From assembly GCF_016741935.1 (NCBI RefSeq), contig NZ_JAERRG010000025.1:1-64000 (forward strand): a stretch of DNA of 64,000 nucleotides. Reading direction: 5' to 3'. Both the position numbers and the translations under genes were made by a program. This document shows positions 23,038-31,839 of the stretch, piece by piece. The stretch's first letter is position 1; each line of letters begins with the position of its first letter. The notes under the pieces are model-generated. The model was not told the origin of the DNA. It was given only the letters and a program-made list of their open reading frames with translations, and searched no databases. The DNA is from Streptomyces endocoffeicus (GTDB lineage: Bacteria > Actinomycetota > Actinomycetes > Streptomycetales > Streptomycetaceae).

Positions 23038-24513
23038 ATGGCGGATTCATGGGTCAATTCGGCGGAGATCCTCGGCAGTGACCTCCATCTGGAGCTGACC
23101 CGCGCGGGCAGCCGCAGGACCGCCCTGATGGCCGCGCTGCGCGAGGCCATCCGCGACGGGCGGCTCGCCCCGGACACCCGGCTGCCGCCTTACCGTTCCC
23201 TCGCCGCCGACCTGGGCATCGCCCGGAACACGGTCGCCGACGCCTACGCCGAGTTGGTCGCCGAGGGCTGGCTCACCGCCCGCCAGGGCTCCGGGACCCG
23301 GGTGGCGCCCCGCCCCGCGTCGCCCCCGCCCCGGCGGCGCACGCCCGGCCGGGAGCGCGGCGGGCGGCCGTCCGGGGCGACCGGCGGCCGCCGCGGGCCC
23401 CGGCCCGCCCCGCGCCCGGTGCACAACCTGCTCCAGGGCCAGCCGGACGCCGCTTCCTTCCCCCGCGCCGGCTGGCTCGCCTCGGCCCGCCGCGCCCTGA
23501 CCGCCGCGCCCCACGAGGCGTTCGGCCCCGGCGATCCGCGCGGCCGCCCGGAGCTGCGCCGTGCCCTGGCCGACTACCTCGCCCGCGTCCGCGGCGTACG
23601 CACCGACCCCGAGCGGATCGTCGTCTGCGCGGGCTTCGCGCACGCGGTGCGGCTGCTGAGCGACACCCGGCTGCTGCGGCCCCGGATGGCCGTCGAGTCC
23701 TACGGCCTGGACTTCCACCGCTCGCTGCTGAGATCGGCCGGGATCCGTACGGTCCCGCTCCCCCTGGACGCCGATGGCGCCCTTACGGAGGGACTGGCCG
23801 ACCTCGACGGCGTACGGGCGGCCCTGCTCACCCCCGCCCACCAGTTCCCCACCGGCGGTCCGCTGCACCCCGGGCGGCGGGCCGCGGCCGTCGCCTGGGC
23901 GCGGGAGAGCGGTGGTCTGCTGCTGGAGGACGACTACGACGGGGAGTTCCGCTACGACCGCCGTCCGGTGGGCGCCGTCCAGGGCCTCGACCCCGACCGG
24001 GTGCTCTACCTCGGCTCGGCCAGCAAGAGCCTCTCCCCGGCGCTGCGGCTGGGCTGGATGGTGCTGCCGGACCATCTGGTCGACGGCCTGCTGGCCACCA
24101 AGGGGGAGCGCGAGGGATGGACCGGCGTCCTCGACCAGCTGACCCTCGCGGACTTCATCGAATCGGGCGGGTACGACCGCCATGTGCGCCGTATGCGCCA
24201 GCAGTACCGCCGCCGACGGGATCAGCTCGTCGCCGCCCTCGCCGAACGGGCGCCCCATATCCGCGTCTCGGGGATCGCGGCAGGTCTGCACGCGGTGCTG
24301 GAGCTGCCGCCCGGCACCGAGCGGTCCGCCCTGCGCGCCGCCGCCTGGCAGGGGCTGGCGCTCGACGGCCTCGGCGGCTACCGCCACCCGGACGCCACCA
24401 CACCCCATCGCGACGGGCTCGTGGTGGGCTACGCGACCCCGCCCGAGCACTCGTTCGCAGGGGCGCTGGACGCGCTGTGCCGCGCCCTGCCGCCCGAACA
24501 GACGGCCACCTGA
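23038..24513 (+). CDS. MocR-type regulator (GntR winged helix + PLP aminotransferase fold)
   Basis: 491 residues. The winged helix occupies about 25-95 (ALREAIRDGRLAPDTRLPPYR, GIARNTVADAYAELVAEGWL). A Pro/Arg-rich linker follows, then a class I aminotransferase-like domain (about 130-485) with LLLEDDYDGEFRY and the PLP lysine in LGSASKSLSPALRLGWM. MocR proteins sense PLP or a PLP adduct and usually regulate the divergent neighbour, here the AhpD-like gene. A fold-type-I Arg near the end (VVGYATP region) is less clear. The stop codon lies inside a 26-nt tandem repeat. Confidence 0.9.
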   Translation: MADSWVNSAEILGSDLHLELTRAGSRRTALMAALREAIRDGRLAPDTRLPPYRSLAADLGIARNTVADAYAELVAEGWLTARQGSGTRVAPRPASPPPRRRTPGRERGGRPSGATGGRRGPRPAPRPVHNLLQGQPDAASFPRAGWLASARRALTAAPHEAFGPGDPRGRPELRRALADYLARVRGVRTDPERIVVCAGFAHAVRLLSDTRLLRPRMAVESYGLDFHRSLLRSAGIRTVPLPLDADGALTEGLADLDGVRAALLTPAHQFPTGGPLHPGRRAAAVAWARESGGLLLEDDYDGEFRYDRRPVGAVQGLDPDRVLYLGSASKSLSPALRLGWMVLPDHLVDGLLATKGEREGWTGVLDQLTLADFIESGGYDRHVRRMRQQYRRRRDQLVAALAERAPHIRVSGIAAGLHAVLELPPGTERSALRAAAWQGLALDGLGGYRHPDATTPHRDGLVVGYATPPEHSFAGALDALCRALPPEQTAT

Positions 24514-24571
24514 GGCCGGCCGAGCAGACGGCCACCTGAGGCCGGCCGAACGGACGGCCGCCTGAGGTTGG
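24494..24571. repeat. Tandem repeat over the MocR stop codon (3 units of 26 nt)
   Basis: Units 24,494-24,519, 24,520-24,545 and 24,546-24,571, of the form CCGAACAGACGGCCACCTGA-GGCCGG. The first includes the final codons Glu-Gln-Thr-Ala-Thr and the TGA. A partial fourth copy follows. Confidence 0.85.
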
Positions 24572-24616
24572 AGACGGCCACCCGGCGGTTGCGGCGGCCA
24601 CCTGACGTTCAGGCGG

Positions 24617-25120
24617 TCATGACGCCTTGAGCAGCGCTCCTTCACGCCACTTGAGAATCTTGTCGAAGCTCACCACCACCCCGCCGCGACCCGGACGGTC
24701 GCGATAGCGGACATGGTCGGTGAGGGCCTCGATGAGAAAGAGCCCCCGTCCGTGCTCCGCCTGTGGCGGGGCCGGACTGCGCGGCTGCTGTGGTCTCGGC
24801 GCGCCCGCCGGGCGCCGCTCGTTCCGGGTGCGGGCCTCGCGGCGGACGGTGCCGCGTCCGGCGAAGCCGGGACCGGAGTCGGTGACCTCGATACGGCAGG
24901 TGTCGCCGTCGATATAGGCCGTGACTCGATAATCCCCGCCCGTGCCGTCGCGACCCCCGTGCTCCACCGCGTTCGCACACGCCTCGGAGAGGGCGACCGA
25001 CAGATCGTAGGAGATCTCCGGATCCACTCCGGCCGTCTCCATGGTGCCGAGGAGCAGTCGTCGTGCGAGCGGAACGCTCGCCGCCTCGCGGGGCAAATGG
25101 AGTGACCACCAGATGCTCAT
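24617..25120 (-). CDS. HATPase (RsbW-like anti-sigma type) protein
   Basis: 167 residues with a full HATPase fold: N box VALSEACANAVEHGG, G1 DSGPGFAGRG, G2 EHGRGLFLIEALTDHVRY. A Pro/Arg-rich stretch (about 105-130) is inserted between G1 and G2. It is likely a serine kinase acting on an anti-anti-sigma partner, as for RsbW/SpoIIAB, but no STAS or sigma gene lies beside it. ATG 25,120. Divergent from the membrane protein gene at 25,322. Confidence 0.85.
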   Translation of the reverse strand: MSIWWSLHLPREAASVPLARRLLLGTMETAGVDPEISYDLSVALSEACANAVEHGGRDGTGGDYRVTAYIDGDTCRIEVTDSGPGFAGRGTVRREARTRNERRPAGAPRPQQPRSPAPPQAEHGRGLFLIEALTDHVRYRDRPGRGGVVVSFDKILKWREGALLKAS

Positions 25121-25321
25121 GCTCCAGCCTCCCGGCCGCGGCTCGACATACCGTTACGTATTGCCTGGGTCCATGGTCCGTAAGCGTGTTATTGACGTGA
25201 CTCCGCTCATTCAGCGGACGCGCTCGATGCGCGAACCGGTGTATGGGCCTGTCCTGGTGTGCGCCGGTACGCCCCACCCGCCGTAGGGAACGCGTCCACC
25301 CAGTGGGATGATGGCGCGGCC

Positions 25322-26140
25322 ATGGCTTCCCCTGTCGCCCGTGCCGGCGCCGATCTGCGAATGCTGCGGGCCGCGGTGTTCACCGCGGTCTGCGTCGTGC
25401 TGTCCGCGACGGGGCATGTGCTGGGCTCCTGTGCCACCGTGCCGCTGTGGACGCTGGGCGTGGGCTGCGCGGCGATGTTCACGGTGGCGCTGTCGCTGGC
25501 CGGGCGGGAGCGGTCGCTGCCGGGGATCGCGGCCGTGCTGGCCGTCGGGCAGCTGGCGCTGCACGCGCTCTTCGCGCTCGGACAGGACCGGGCCGCGGCG
25601 GCCGAGGAGGCCGCCCATCGGGCCGACGCCGCCCAGGGCCATGTGATCGGCCTGGCCGCCAGGCTGCTGTGCGCTTCGGGCCCCGGACGGCTCGACGCCG
25701 CGACGGCCCATCGGATCGTCACCCACGCGGGCATCGACCCGTCCGCCGCGCACGGCGGCCCGCACACCATGCCGGCGTCCATCGCCCCCGCGGGGCAGGC
25801 GGCCGGGATGGAGAGCCTGCTGCCGTCGCTGCCCATGACCCTGGGCCATCTGCTCGCCGCGCTGGCCATCGGCTGGCTGCTGCGCCGGGGCGAGATGGCC
25901 GTATGGCGGGCGGTGCGGCTGTCGGTGGACGGGGCCCGAGGGGTCGCGGAGGCCGCGCTCGTACGGGCGCTGCGCGCCGCCCTGAGGCTCGTAAGGGTGC
26001 TCCTGGCCCCTTCGCAGGCGCCTTACGGCGGGCAGAGCCGTCCGCGCACGGCCGAGCGGGACGAGGGCGGGACGACGGCCCTCGTCCTCCAGCACAGCGT
26101 GATCAGGCGGGGACCGCCGGTCTGCGTCCTCGCGGCCTGA
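25322..26140 (+). CDS. Membrane protein upstream of copper operon, unknown
   Basis: 272 residues. Hydrophobic helices lie at about 14-35, 40-60, 65-85 and 175-190 (LGHLLAALAIGWLL). Several His residues fall between helices (GPHTMP, HRIVTHAG), and a basic cytoplasmic tail follows. Similar proteins stand in front of ycnI/sco genes in Streptomyces, so a link to copper is possible but unproven. ATG 25,322; the RBS is weak. It ends 97 nt before ycnI and may be co-transcribed. Confidence 0.7.
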   Translation: MASPVARAGADLRMLRAAVFTAVCVVLSATGHVLGSCATVPLWTLGVGCAAMFTVALSLAGRERSLPGIAAVLAVGQLALHALFALGQDRAAAAEEAAHRADAAQGHVIGLAARLLCASGPGRLDAATAHRIVTHAGIDPSAAHGGPHTMPASIAPAGQAAGMESLLPSLPMTLGHLLAALAIGWLLRRGEMAVWRAVRLSVDGARGVAEAALVRALRAALRLVRVLLAPSQAPYGGQSRPRTAERDEGGTTALVLQHSVIRRGPPVCVLAA

Positions 26141-26236
26141 CCGACGCGACGCTCCTCCAGCGGGACCGGAGGGCGGCCGCGACGTCGCCGCACGCGCGCC
26201 CACCCATCTGATCATTCCTGTTCCTGGAGTGTTGAC

Positions 26237-26986
26237 ATGAACGCCATGCGTCTCCGCCGTCTGCCGGTCCTCGGATGCCTCACCGCGGGCGGCCTGGTGC
26301 TGCTCACCGCGGGCCCGGCCTTCGCGCACGTGAGCGTGCAGCCGGGTCAGGCCGAGAAGGGCGGCTACAGCACCATCAACTTCAAGGTGCCCAACGAGCG
26401 CGACGACTCCTCCACCGTCAAGCTCGAGGTGACCCTCCCCGCCGACCACCCGCTCGCCTCGGTGATGCCCCAGCCAGTGCCCGGCTGGGACGTCAAGGTC
26501 ACCAAGTCCAAGCTCCCCAAGCCCATGGAGATGCACGGCGAGAAGATCAGCGAGGCGGTCACCAAGGTCACCTGGACCGGCGGCAAGATCGAGCCGGGGA
26601 TGTTCCAGCAGTTCCCGCTCTCGGTCGGCCAGCTGCCCGACGACGCCGACCAGCTCGCCTTCAAGGCCCTCCAGACGTACGACGACAAGGAGGTCGTGCG
26701 CTGGATCGAGGAGCCCAAGGAGGGTGCCGCCGAGCCCGAGAACCCGGCTCCGGTGCTCAAGCTGGTCGCCCCGGCCGAGGGCTCGGACGGCGACGGCGCC
26801 GCCGCGGCGTCCGGCCAGGACAAGGACTCCGAGAAGGCCGGAGCGGAGAATTCCGCCTCCAAGGACGCCTCGGACGACGAGGACGGCAGCGACACCACCG
26901 CCCGGGTGCTGGGCATCGCGGGCATCGTCATCGGCGCCGCCGGTGTCGTCTTCGGCGTGGTCGCCAGCCGCCGCCGCTCCGCCTGA
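26237..26986 (+). CDS. YcnI-like (DUF1775) copper-binding membrane protein
   Basis: 249 residues. The signal peptide ends at GPAFA-HVSV; the mature N-terminal His is the usual copper ligand of YcnI. The DUF1775 beta domain spans about 31-165 and contains FKVPNERDDSSTVKLEV and a Trp in VPGWDVKV, part of the site. An acidic Ser/Ala-rich stalk (about 185-215) and a C-terminal membrane helix with a RRRSA tail follow. It probably binds Cu(II) outside the cell and passes it to the chaperones that follow. First clear gene of the copper operon. Confidence 0.9.
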   Translation: MNAMRLRRLPVLGCLTAGGLVLLTAGPAFAHVSVQPGQAEKGGYSTINFKVPNERDDSSTVKLEVTLPADHPLASVMPQPVPGWDVKVTKSKLPKPMEMHGEKISEAVTKVTWTGGKIEPGMFQQFPLSVGQLPDDADQLAFKALQTYDDKEVVRWIEEPKEGAAEPENPAPVLKLVAPAEGSDGDGAAAASGQDKDSEKAGAENSASKDASDDEDGSDTTARVLGIAGIVIGAAGVVFGVVASRRRSA

Positions 26987-27130
26987 CCGCCGACCACTCG
27001 ACCGCATGCGCGTAACCGCCGGTGACCACGGGTCCTGAACCGACCGCGTGATCCCGGCGGGGCGGCGGGCCCTCGCACCCGCCGCCCCCGCGCGCCACCG
27101 ATCCACCCCCTTCTCTGGGAGAACAGCTCC

Positions 27131-27790
27131 ATGCGCACCAAAATCCTGGCCACCGCGCTCGTCGCCACCGCCGCGCTCACCCTCAGCGCCTGCGGTGGCT
27201 CGGACGACGGGGGCAAGGGCGACAACGCCGCCGCCGAGGTCAAGGGCGGCCAGAGGTCGGGGCAGGCCATCGTCCTCGACCAGCCGAAGGCCAAGCCGGA
27301 CCTCGCCCTCACCGGCACCGACGGCAAGAAGTACGACCTGCTGAAGGAGACCGAGGGCCGGCCCACCCTGCTCTTCTTCGGCTACACCCACTGCCCGGAC
27401 GTCTGCCCGCTGACCATGAGCAACGTCGGCATCGCCGTGAAGAAGCTCCCCAAGGCCGAGCGGGAGAAGCTGCGGGTCGTCTTCGTCAGCACCGACCCCG
27501 CCCGGGACACCCCCAAGCGGATCCGCTCCTGGCTGGACGCCCAGGGCGGCACCGACTTCGTCGGCCTGACCGGCGACTTCAACACCGTCGAGGCCGCCGC
27601 GCGGCCGCTGGGCATCTACATCGAGAAGCCGAAGAAGGAGAAGGACGGCAGCATCACCGTCAGCCACGGCGCCGAGGTGATCGGCTTCTCGCCCAAGGAC
27701 GACAAGGGCCACTGGATCTACACGACGGAGGCCACGGCGGATCGTTACGCCAAGGATCTGCCAAAGATCATCGAGGGGCGGAACCCGTGA
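27131..27790 (+). CDS. sco: Sco-family copper chaperone lipoprotein
   Basis: 219 residues. The lipobox is LTLSAC-GG. The thioredoxin-like Sco domain holds the copper/redox motif FFGYTHCPDVCPLTM (Cys-x-x-x-Cys) and the third ligand His in VSHGAEVIGF. It is anchored outside the membrane. In S. lividans the Sco protein of the equivalent operon delivers copper for cytochrome oxidase and for development. The stop codon overlaps the start of the next gene. Confidence 0.93.
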   Translation: MRTKILATALVATAALTLSACGGSDDGGKGDNAAAEVKGGQRSGQAIVLDQPKAKPDLALTGTDGKKYDLLKETEGRPTLLFFGYTHCPDVCPLTMSNVGIAVKKLPKAEREKLRVVFVSTDPARDTPKRIRSWLDAQGGTDFVGLTGDFNTVEAAARPLGIYIEKPKKEKDGSITVSHGAEVIGFSPKDDKGHWIYTTEATADRYAKDLPKIIEGRNP

Positions 27791-28290
27791 TGGCGACAGG
27801 TCCCGGCATCCGTAAGGCTGCCGCCGCGGTCCTCACCGTCGGTCTGTCCGCCGCGCTCGCCGCCTGCGGGAGCGAGGACAGCGGCGGCGGTGACAGCGGG
27901 GACCACGCGGGCCACAAGGGCGCCCCCAAGCTGTCCGTGAGCGGTGCCTATGTCTCGCAGCCGCCCATGGACGACATGGCGGCGGGCTACCTGGCCGTAC
28001 GGAACGCCGGTGGCGGCGCCGACGAGCTGACGTCCGTCACCACCCCGCTCGCCTCCGAGGTCACCCTGCACACCACCAAGGGCAACCGGATGAAGCAGGT
28101 GAGCTCGCTCGATGTCCCGGCCGACGGCCGGCTCGAGCTGACCAGCGGCGGAGATCATCTGATGCTGACAAATCTCAGCCACCGGCCGAAGGTCGGTGAG
28201 AGGGTCAGCTTCACCCTCCACTTCGCCACCTCCGACCCCATCGAGATCAAAGTCCCGGTCGAGCCGACGACGTACCGCCCCAAGGACTGA
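27787..28290 (+). CDS. ecuC: PCu(A)C-type extracytoplasmic copper chaperone (ECuC)
   Basis: 167 residues. Lipobox LAAC-GS, a His-containing linker (DHAGHK), then the PCuAC beta barrel with copper ligands His in VTLHTT, Met in NRMKQV and the HxM pair in GGDHLMLTN. It hands Cu(I) to Sco or to oxidase assembly. GTG 27,787 overlaps the sco stop as GTGA; ATG 27,790 is an alternative. Six nt separate it from copCD. Confidence 0.92.
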   Translation: MMATGPGIRKAAAAVLTVGLSAALAACGSEDSGGGDSGDHAGHKGAPKLSVSGAYVSQPPMDDMAAGYLAVRNAGGGADELTSVTTPLASEVTLHTTKGNRMKQVSSLDVPADGRLELTSGGDHLMLTNLSHRPKVGERVSFTLHFATSDPIEIKVPVEPTTYRPKD

Positions 28291-28296
28291 CGCCCG

Positions 28297-30471
28297 ATGC
28301 CCTCGCTGACCTCCCTGGCCCCCGCCGGGCCCACCGCGCCTCCCGCCCGGACCACCGCGACCGCCCGGCGGCTGATGGCGATCTGCGGCACCCTGCTCGC
28401 CGCGCTGCTGTGCGCGCTGAGCGTGGGCGCGAGCTCCGCGTCCGCGCATGCCGCGCTCACCTCGACCGACCCCGCCGACGGCTCGGTGGTGAAGACCGCC
28501 CCCCGAGAGGTCACGCTGAACTTCTCGGAGGGCGTGCTGCTCTCCGGCGACTCGGTGCGCGTGCTCGACCCCAAGGGCAAGCGCGTGGACACCGGGAAGA
28601 CCGCCCATGTCGACGGCAAGTCGTCGACCGCCGCCGCCGGGCTGCACTCCGGACTGCCGGACGGCACCTACACGGTGGCGTGGAAGGCGGTCTCGGAGGA
28701 CAGCCACCCGGTGAGCGGCGCGTTCACCTTCTCCATCGGCGCCCCGTCCAAGACCACGGCGAAGGTGCCCACGGGCGACGCGTCCGACTCCACCGTCAGC
28801 ACGCTCTACGGGATCGGCCGGTACGCCGCCTACGGCGGTTTCGCGGCGCTCGTGGGCGGCTGTGTGTTCGCCGGGCTCTGCCGGTCCTCGCGCCCGGTGC
28901 GGAAGATCGCCGTGGGCGGCTGGGTGACGGCCTTCACGGCCAGTCTGCTGCTGTTGCTGCTGCGCGGGCCGTACACCGACGGCGAGGGGATCGGCGGGAT
29001 CCTCGACCTCGGCAGGCTGGGCGATGTGCTGTCCACCAAACCGGGCGCGGCGTTGCTGTCCCGGCTGCTGCTGCTCGGCGCGGCGGCGGTCTTCCTGGCC
29101 GTCCTCTTCGGCTCGTACACCCGGCGCACCGGGGAGGGGGAGGCGGACGCGCGGCGCCGCCAGGACCTCGCCTTCGGGCTCGGCTTCGGCGGCACGGTGA
29201 TGGCGGTGGGCCTCGCCGCGACCTGGGCGATGGCCGAGCACGCCTCGGTGGGCCTGCAGCGGCAGCTGGCCATGCCGGTGGACGTGATCCATCTGATCGC
29301 GGTCGGGGTCTGGCTGGGCGGTCTGGCCTCGCTCGCGGTGACGCTCCGGACCGGTGAGCCGATCGAGCGGGCGGCCGTGCGCCGCTTCTCGCGGCTGGCC
29401 TTCGGCTCGGTCGTCGCCCTGGTGGTCACCGGGCTGTACCAGTCGTGGCGGCAGGTGGGCTCCTGGGGCGCGCTGACCGACACCGAGTACGGGCGATGGC
29501 TGCTGGTCAAGGTGGGCCTGGTGGCGGTGCTGGTGGGCATCGCCGCCGTCTCGCGCCGCTGGACCGGGCGCCTTACGGAGGCCACGGAGGCGGGCGAGGC
29601 GCAAGCGGACGCGGAGGCCGAGGCGGAGAGCGATGCCGAGGTCTATGCCGAGACCGATACCGAGGCCGATGTCGAGACCACGGCCGACGAGACCAAGGCC
29701 GGGGCCAAGGCGGCGGTGAAGGCCGCGCGGCCGGTCCGTACCGGTGCGGCCGACGCGGCCGTCGACACCCCCGCCGACGCCCCTGTCGACGCCCCTGTCG
29801 ACGCCCCTGTCGACGCCCTCGCCGACGCCGGAACCGAGTCCGGTGACGGGCCCGGCGGCGACTCGGGTACCGGCGCCGCCGACGACGATCCCGTACGCAC
29901 CACCCAGCTCGCCCGTCAGCGGGCCGCCAAGGACAAGACCGCCACGCTGCGGGAGCGCGACGCCGACCGCGAGCGCAGCGGGCTGCGCCGGTCGGTGCTC
30001 GCCGAGACCATCGTGGCCGTCGTGCTCCTCGCGGTGGCCACCGTGCTCAGTGGCACCCAGCCCGGCCGGGCCGAAACCGAGCAAGCGAAGGCCCCGGCCG
30101 CAACCCCCGGCGACCAGCTGAACGTCGACCCGGTGAGCGTGCTGATCCCCTACAACACGGGTCCCAAGAGCGGCCGCGGCAAGGCCGTGGTGATGATCGA
30201 ACCCGCGCTGCCGGGTGACAACGCGCTGCACGTCTTCACCACCGACCTGGCCGACCGTCCCGTGGACGTGCCCGAGGTCAAGCTGTCGCTGACGCTCAAG
30301 GGCAAGGGGATCGGGCCGCTGCGCATCCCGCTCGAGCGCCTCTCGACCGGGCACTGGAGCGCCAAGACCGTCCAGCTCCCCATGGCCGGCACCTGGCAGC
30401 TCTCCCTGACCGTACGAACCTCCGACATCGACCAGGTGACGGAGACCAGGAACGTGAAAGTCGCTCAATGA
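28297..30471 (+). CDS. CopC-CopD fusion copper protein with disordered insert
   Basis: 724 residues. The signal peptide ends at SASA-HAAL and the CopC domain (about 48-145) has the N-terminal His ligand and a late His in SEDSHPVSG. The CopD membrane domain (about 165-425) has roughly eight helices with His in MAEHASVG and VDVIHLIA. A hydrophilic segment of about 140 residues follows, rich in Ala/Glu/Asp and including a DAPV unit repeated in tandem (GTCGACGCCCCT-type 12-nt units near 29,780-29,820). A further membrane helix and an extracytoplasmic beta domain (about 590-724) complete it. It imports or distributes copper across the membrane. The insert is unusual. The last codons overlap the DyP start (ATGA). 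Confidence 0.9.
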   Translation: MPSLTSLAPAGPTAPPARTTATARRLMAICGTLLAALLCALSVGASSASAHAALTSTDPADGSVVKTAPREVTLNFSEGVLLSGDSVRVLDPKGKRVDTGKTAHVDGKSSTAAAGLHSGLPDGTYTVAWKAVSEDSHPVSGAFTFSIGAPSKTTAKVPTGDASDSTVSTLYGIGRYAAYGGFAALVGGCVFAGLCRSSRPVRKIAVGGWVTAFTASLLLLLLRGPYTDGEGIGGILDLGRLGDVLSTKPGAALLSRLLLLGAAAVFLAVLFGSYTRRTGEGEADARRRQDLAFGLGFGGTVMAVGLAATWAMAEHASVGLQRQLAMPVDVIHLIAVGVWLGGLASLAVTLRTGEPIERAAVRRFSRLAFGSVVALVVTGLYQSWRQVGSWGALTDTEYGRWLLVKVGLVAVLVGIAAVSRRWTGRLTEATEAGEAQADAEAEAESDAEVYAETDTEADVETTADETKAGAKAAVKAARPVRTGAADAAVDTPADAPVDAPVDAPVDALADAGTESGDGPGGDSGTGAADDDPVRTTQLARQRAAKDKTATLRERDADRERSGLRRSVLAETIVAVVLLAVATVLSGTQPGRAETEQAKAPAATPGDQLNVDPVSVLIPYNTGPKSGRGKAVVMIEPALPGDNALHVFTTDLADRPVDVPEVKLSLTLKGKGIGPLRIPLERLSTGHWSAKTVQLPMAGTWQLSLTVRTSDIDQVTETRNVKVAQ

Positions 30472-31709
30472 CCACAGAGCAAGCACCCTCGTCCGGCATC
30501 TCCCGACGGCGTCTGCTGGGCTCGGCGGGCGCCGCCGGAGCGGCCGGACTGGTCGCCGGCGGAGCCGCCGGAGCCTACGCGTCCGAGGCGACGCGGGAGG
30601 CACCCGCCCCCCTCAGCTCGCTGGGCGCGACCGCCGTGCCCTTCCACGGCAGGCGCCAGGCGGGCATCACCACCCCCCTCCAGGCCCACGGTCATCTCCT
30701 CGCCTTCGACCTGGCGCCCGGTGCGAACCGTAAGGCGGCCGCCGCACTGCTGCGCCGCTGGTCGCGGACGGCCAAGGAGCTGATGGCGGGCGAGGCCCCA
30801 CCGGACGACACGGGGATCGCGCTCGACGCCGGTCCCTCGTCCCTTACGGTCACCTTCGGCTTCGGCCGGACCTTCTTCGGCAAGGCGGCGGTCACGGACC
30901 GGCTGCCGGAGGCGCTCGCCCCGCTCCCCGACTTCGTCTCGGACGCGCTCGACCCCAAGCTCAGCAACGGTGATCTGTGGATCCAGATCGCCGCCAATGA
31001 CGCGCTGGTCGCCTTCCACGCGCTGCGCGCCCTGCAGCGCGAGGCCGCGGACACGGCCCGGCCGCGCTGGCAGATGAACGGCTTCAACCGGTCCCCCGGT
31101 GCCACCGGCCGCCCCATGACGACCCGCAACCTCATGGGCCAGATCGACGGCACCAACAACCCGAAGCCGGCCGACGACGACTTCGAGCGGCGGATCTTCG
31201 TACCGGAGAGGGGCGAGCCCGCGTGGATGGCGGGCGGTTCGTACGCGGTCGTCCGGCGCGTCCGGATGCTGCTGGACTCCTGGGACCACCTGTCCCTGGA
31301 GCGGCAGGAGAAGGTGGTCGGCCGCCGTAAGTCCGACGGCGCCCCGCTGTCCGGCGGCACCGAGACCACCCCGGTTCAGCTCGACAAGGTCGACAAGAAC
31401 GGTGCGCTGGCCATCGCGGGCGCCGCCCACGTGCGGGTCGCGGCGCCCGCGTCCAACCAGGGCGCCGCGATGCTGCGCAGGCCCTTCTCGTACCACGACG
31501 GCTTCCGCGACGACGGGGCGCCGGACGCCGGGCTGCTTTTCATCGCCTGGCAGGCGGACCCGATGAAGGGGTTCGTACCGGTGCAGCGGAAGCTGGACCT
31601 GGGCGACGATCTGTCGCGGTTCCTGCGGCACGAGGCCAGCGCGCTGTTCGCGGTGCCTCCGGGCTGCGCCCCGGGGGAGTACGTGGGTCAGGCACTCTTG
31701 GAGGCATAG
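30468..31709 (+). CDS. dtpA: DyP-type peroxidase, Tat-exported
   Basis: 413 residues. Twin-arginine signal (SRRRLLGSAGAAGAAG). DyP heme peroxidase with the catalytic motif GQIDGTNNP, the proximal heme His in GAAHVRVAAPASN and the distal Arg region MLRRPFSYHDG. A-type family. In S. lividans the homologue DtpA is Tat-exported, sits in the same sco/ecuC operon and is needed for maturation of the copper oxidase GlxA and for morphological development. Here it ends the same operon, translationally coupled to copCD. Confidence 0.9.
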   Translation: MTTEQAPSSGISRRRLLGSAGAAGAAGLVAGGAAGAYASEATREAPAPLSSLGATAVPFHGRRQAGITTPLQAHGHLLAFDLAPGANRKAAAALLRRWSRTAKELMAGEAPPDDTGIALDAGPSSLTVTFGFGRTFFGKAAVTDRLPEALAPLPDFVSDALDPKLSNGDLWIQIAANDALVAFHALRALQREAADTARPRWQMNGFNRSPGATGRPMTTRNLMGQIDGTNNPKPADDDFERRIFVPERGEPAWMAGGSYAVVRRVRMLLDSWDHLSLERQEKVVGRRKSDGAPLSGGTETTPVQLDKVDKNGALAIAGAAHVRVAAPASNQGAAMLRRPFSYHDGFRDDGAPDAGLLFIAWQADPMKGFVPVQRKLDLGDDLSRFLRHEASALFAVPPGCAPGEYVGQALLEA

Positions 31710-31839
31710 GAAAAGGGGACGAGCCGCCCCGGGGCATCGCGTCCGAGGAGTGTCCGTACGGGTGTCCACCATGCGGGTCGGAAGCCCCGGCCGACGCGGG
31801 TATCGTGGCGGTCTCGTCTGATCACAGGGAGCGACCGTG

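Noticed and set aside
27745..30603. Very long open frame antisense to the copper operon (similar ones at 12,515-13,786, 16,346-17,494, 18,583-20,751, 23,047-24,645, 46,710-48,404, 48,385-51,570, 51,571-54,321, 54,059-56,359)
   Set aside because: Composition is dominated by Arg, Pro, Gly, Ala and His with no family motifs; these are shadows created by high third-position GC in the real genes.
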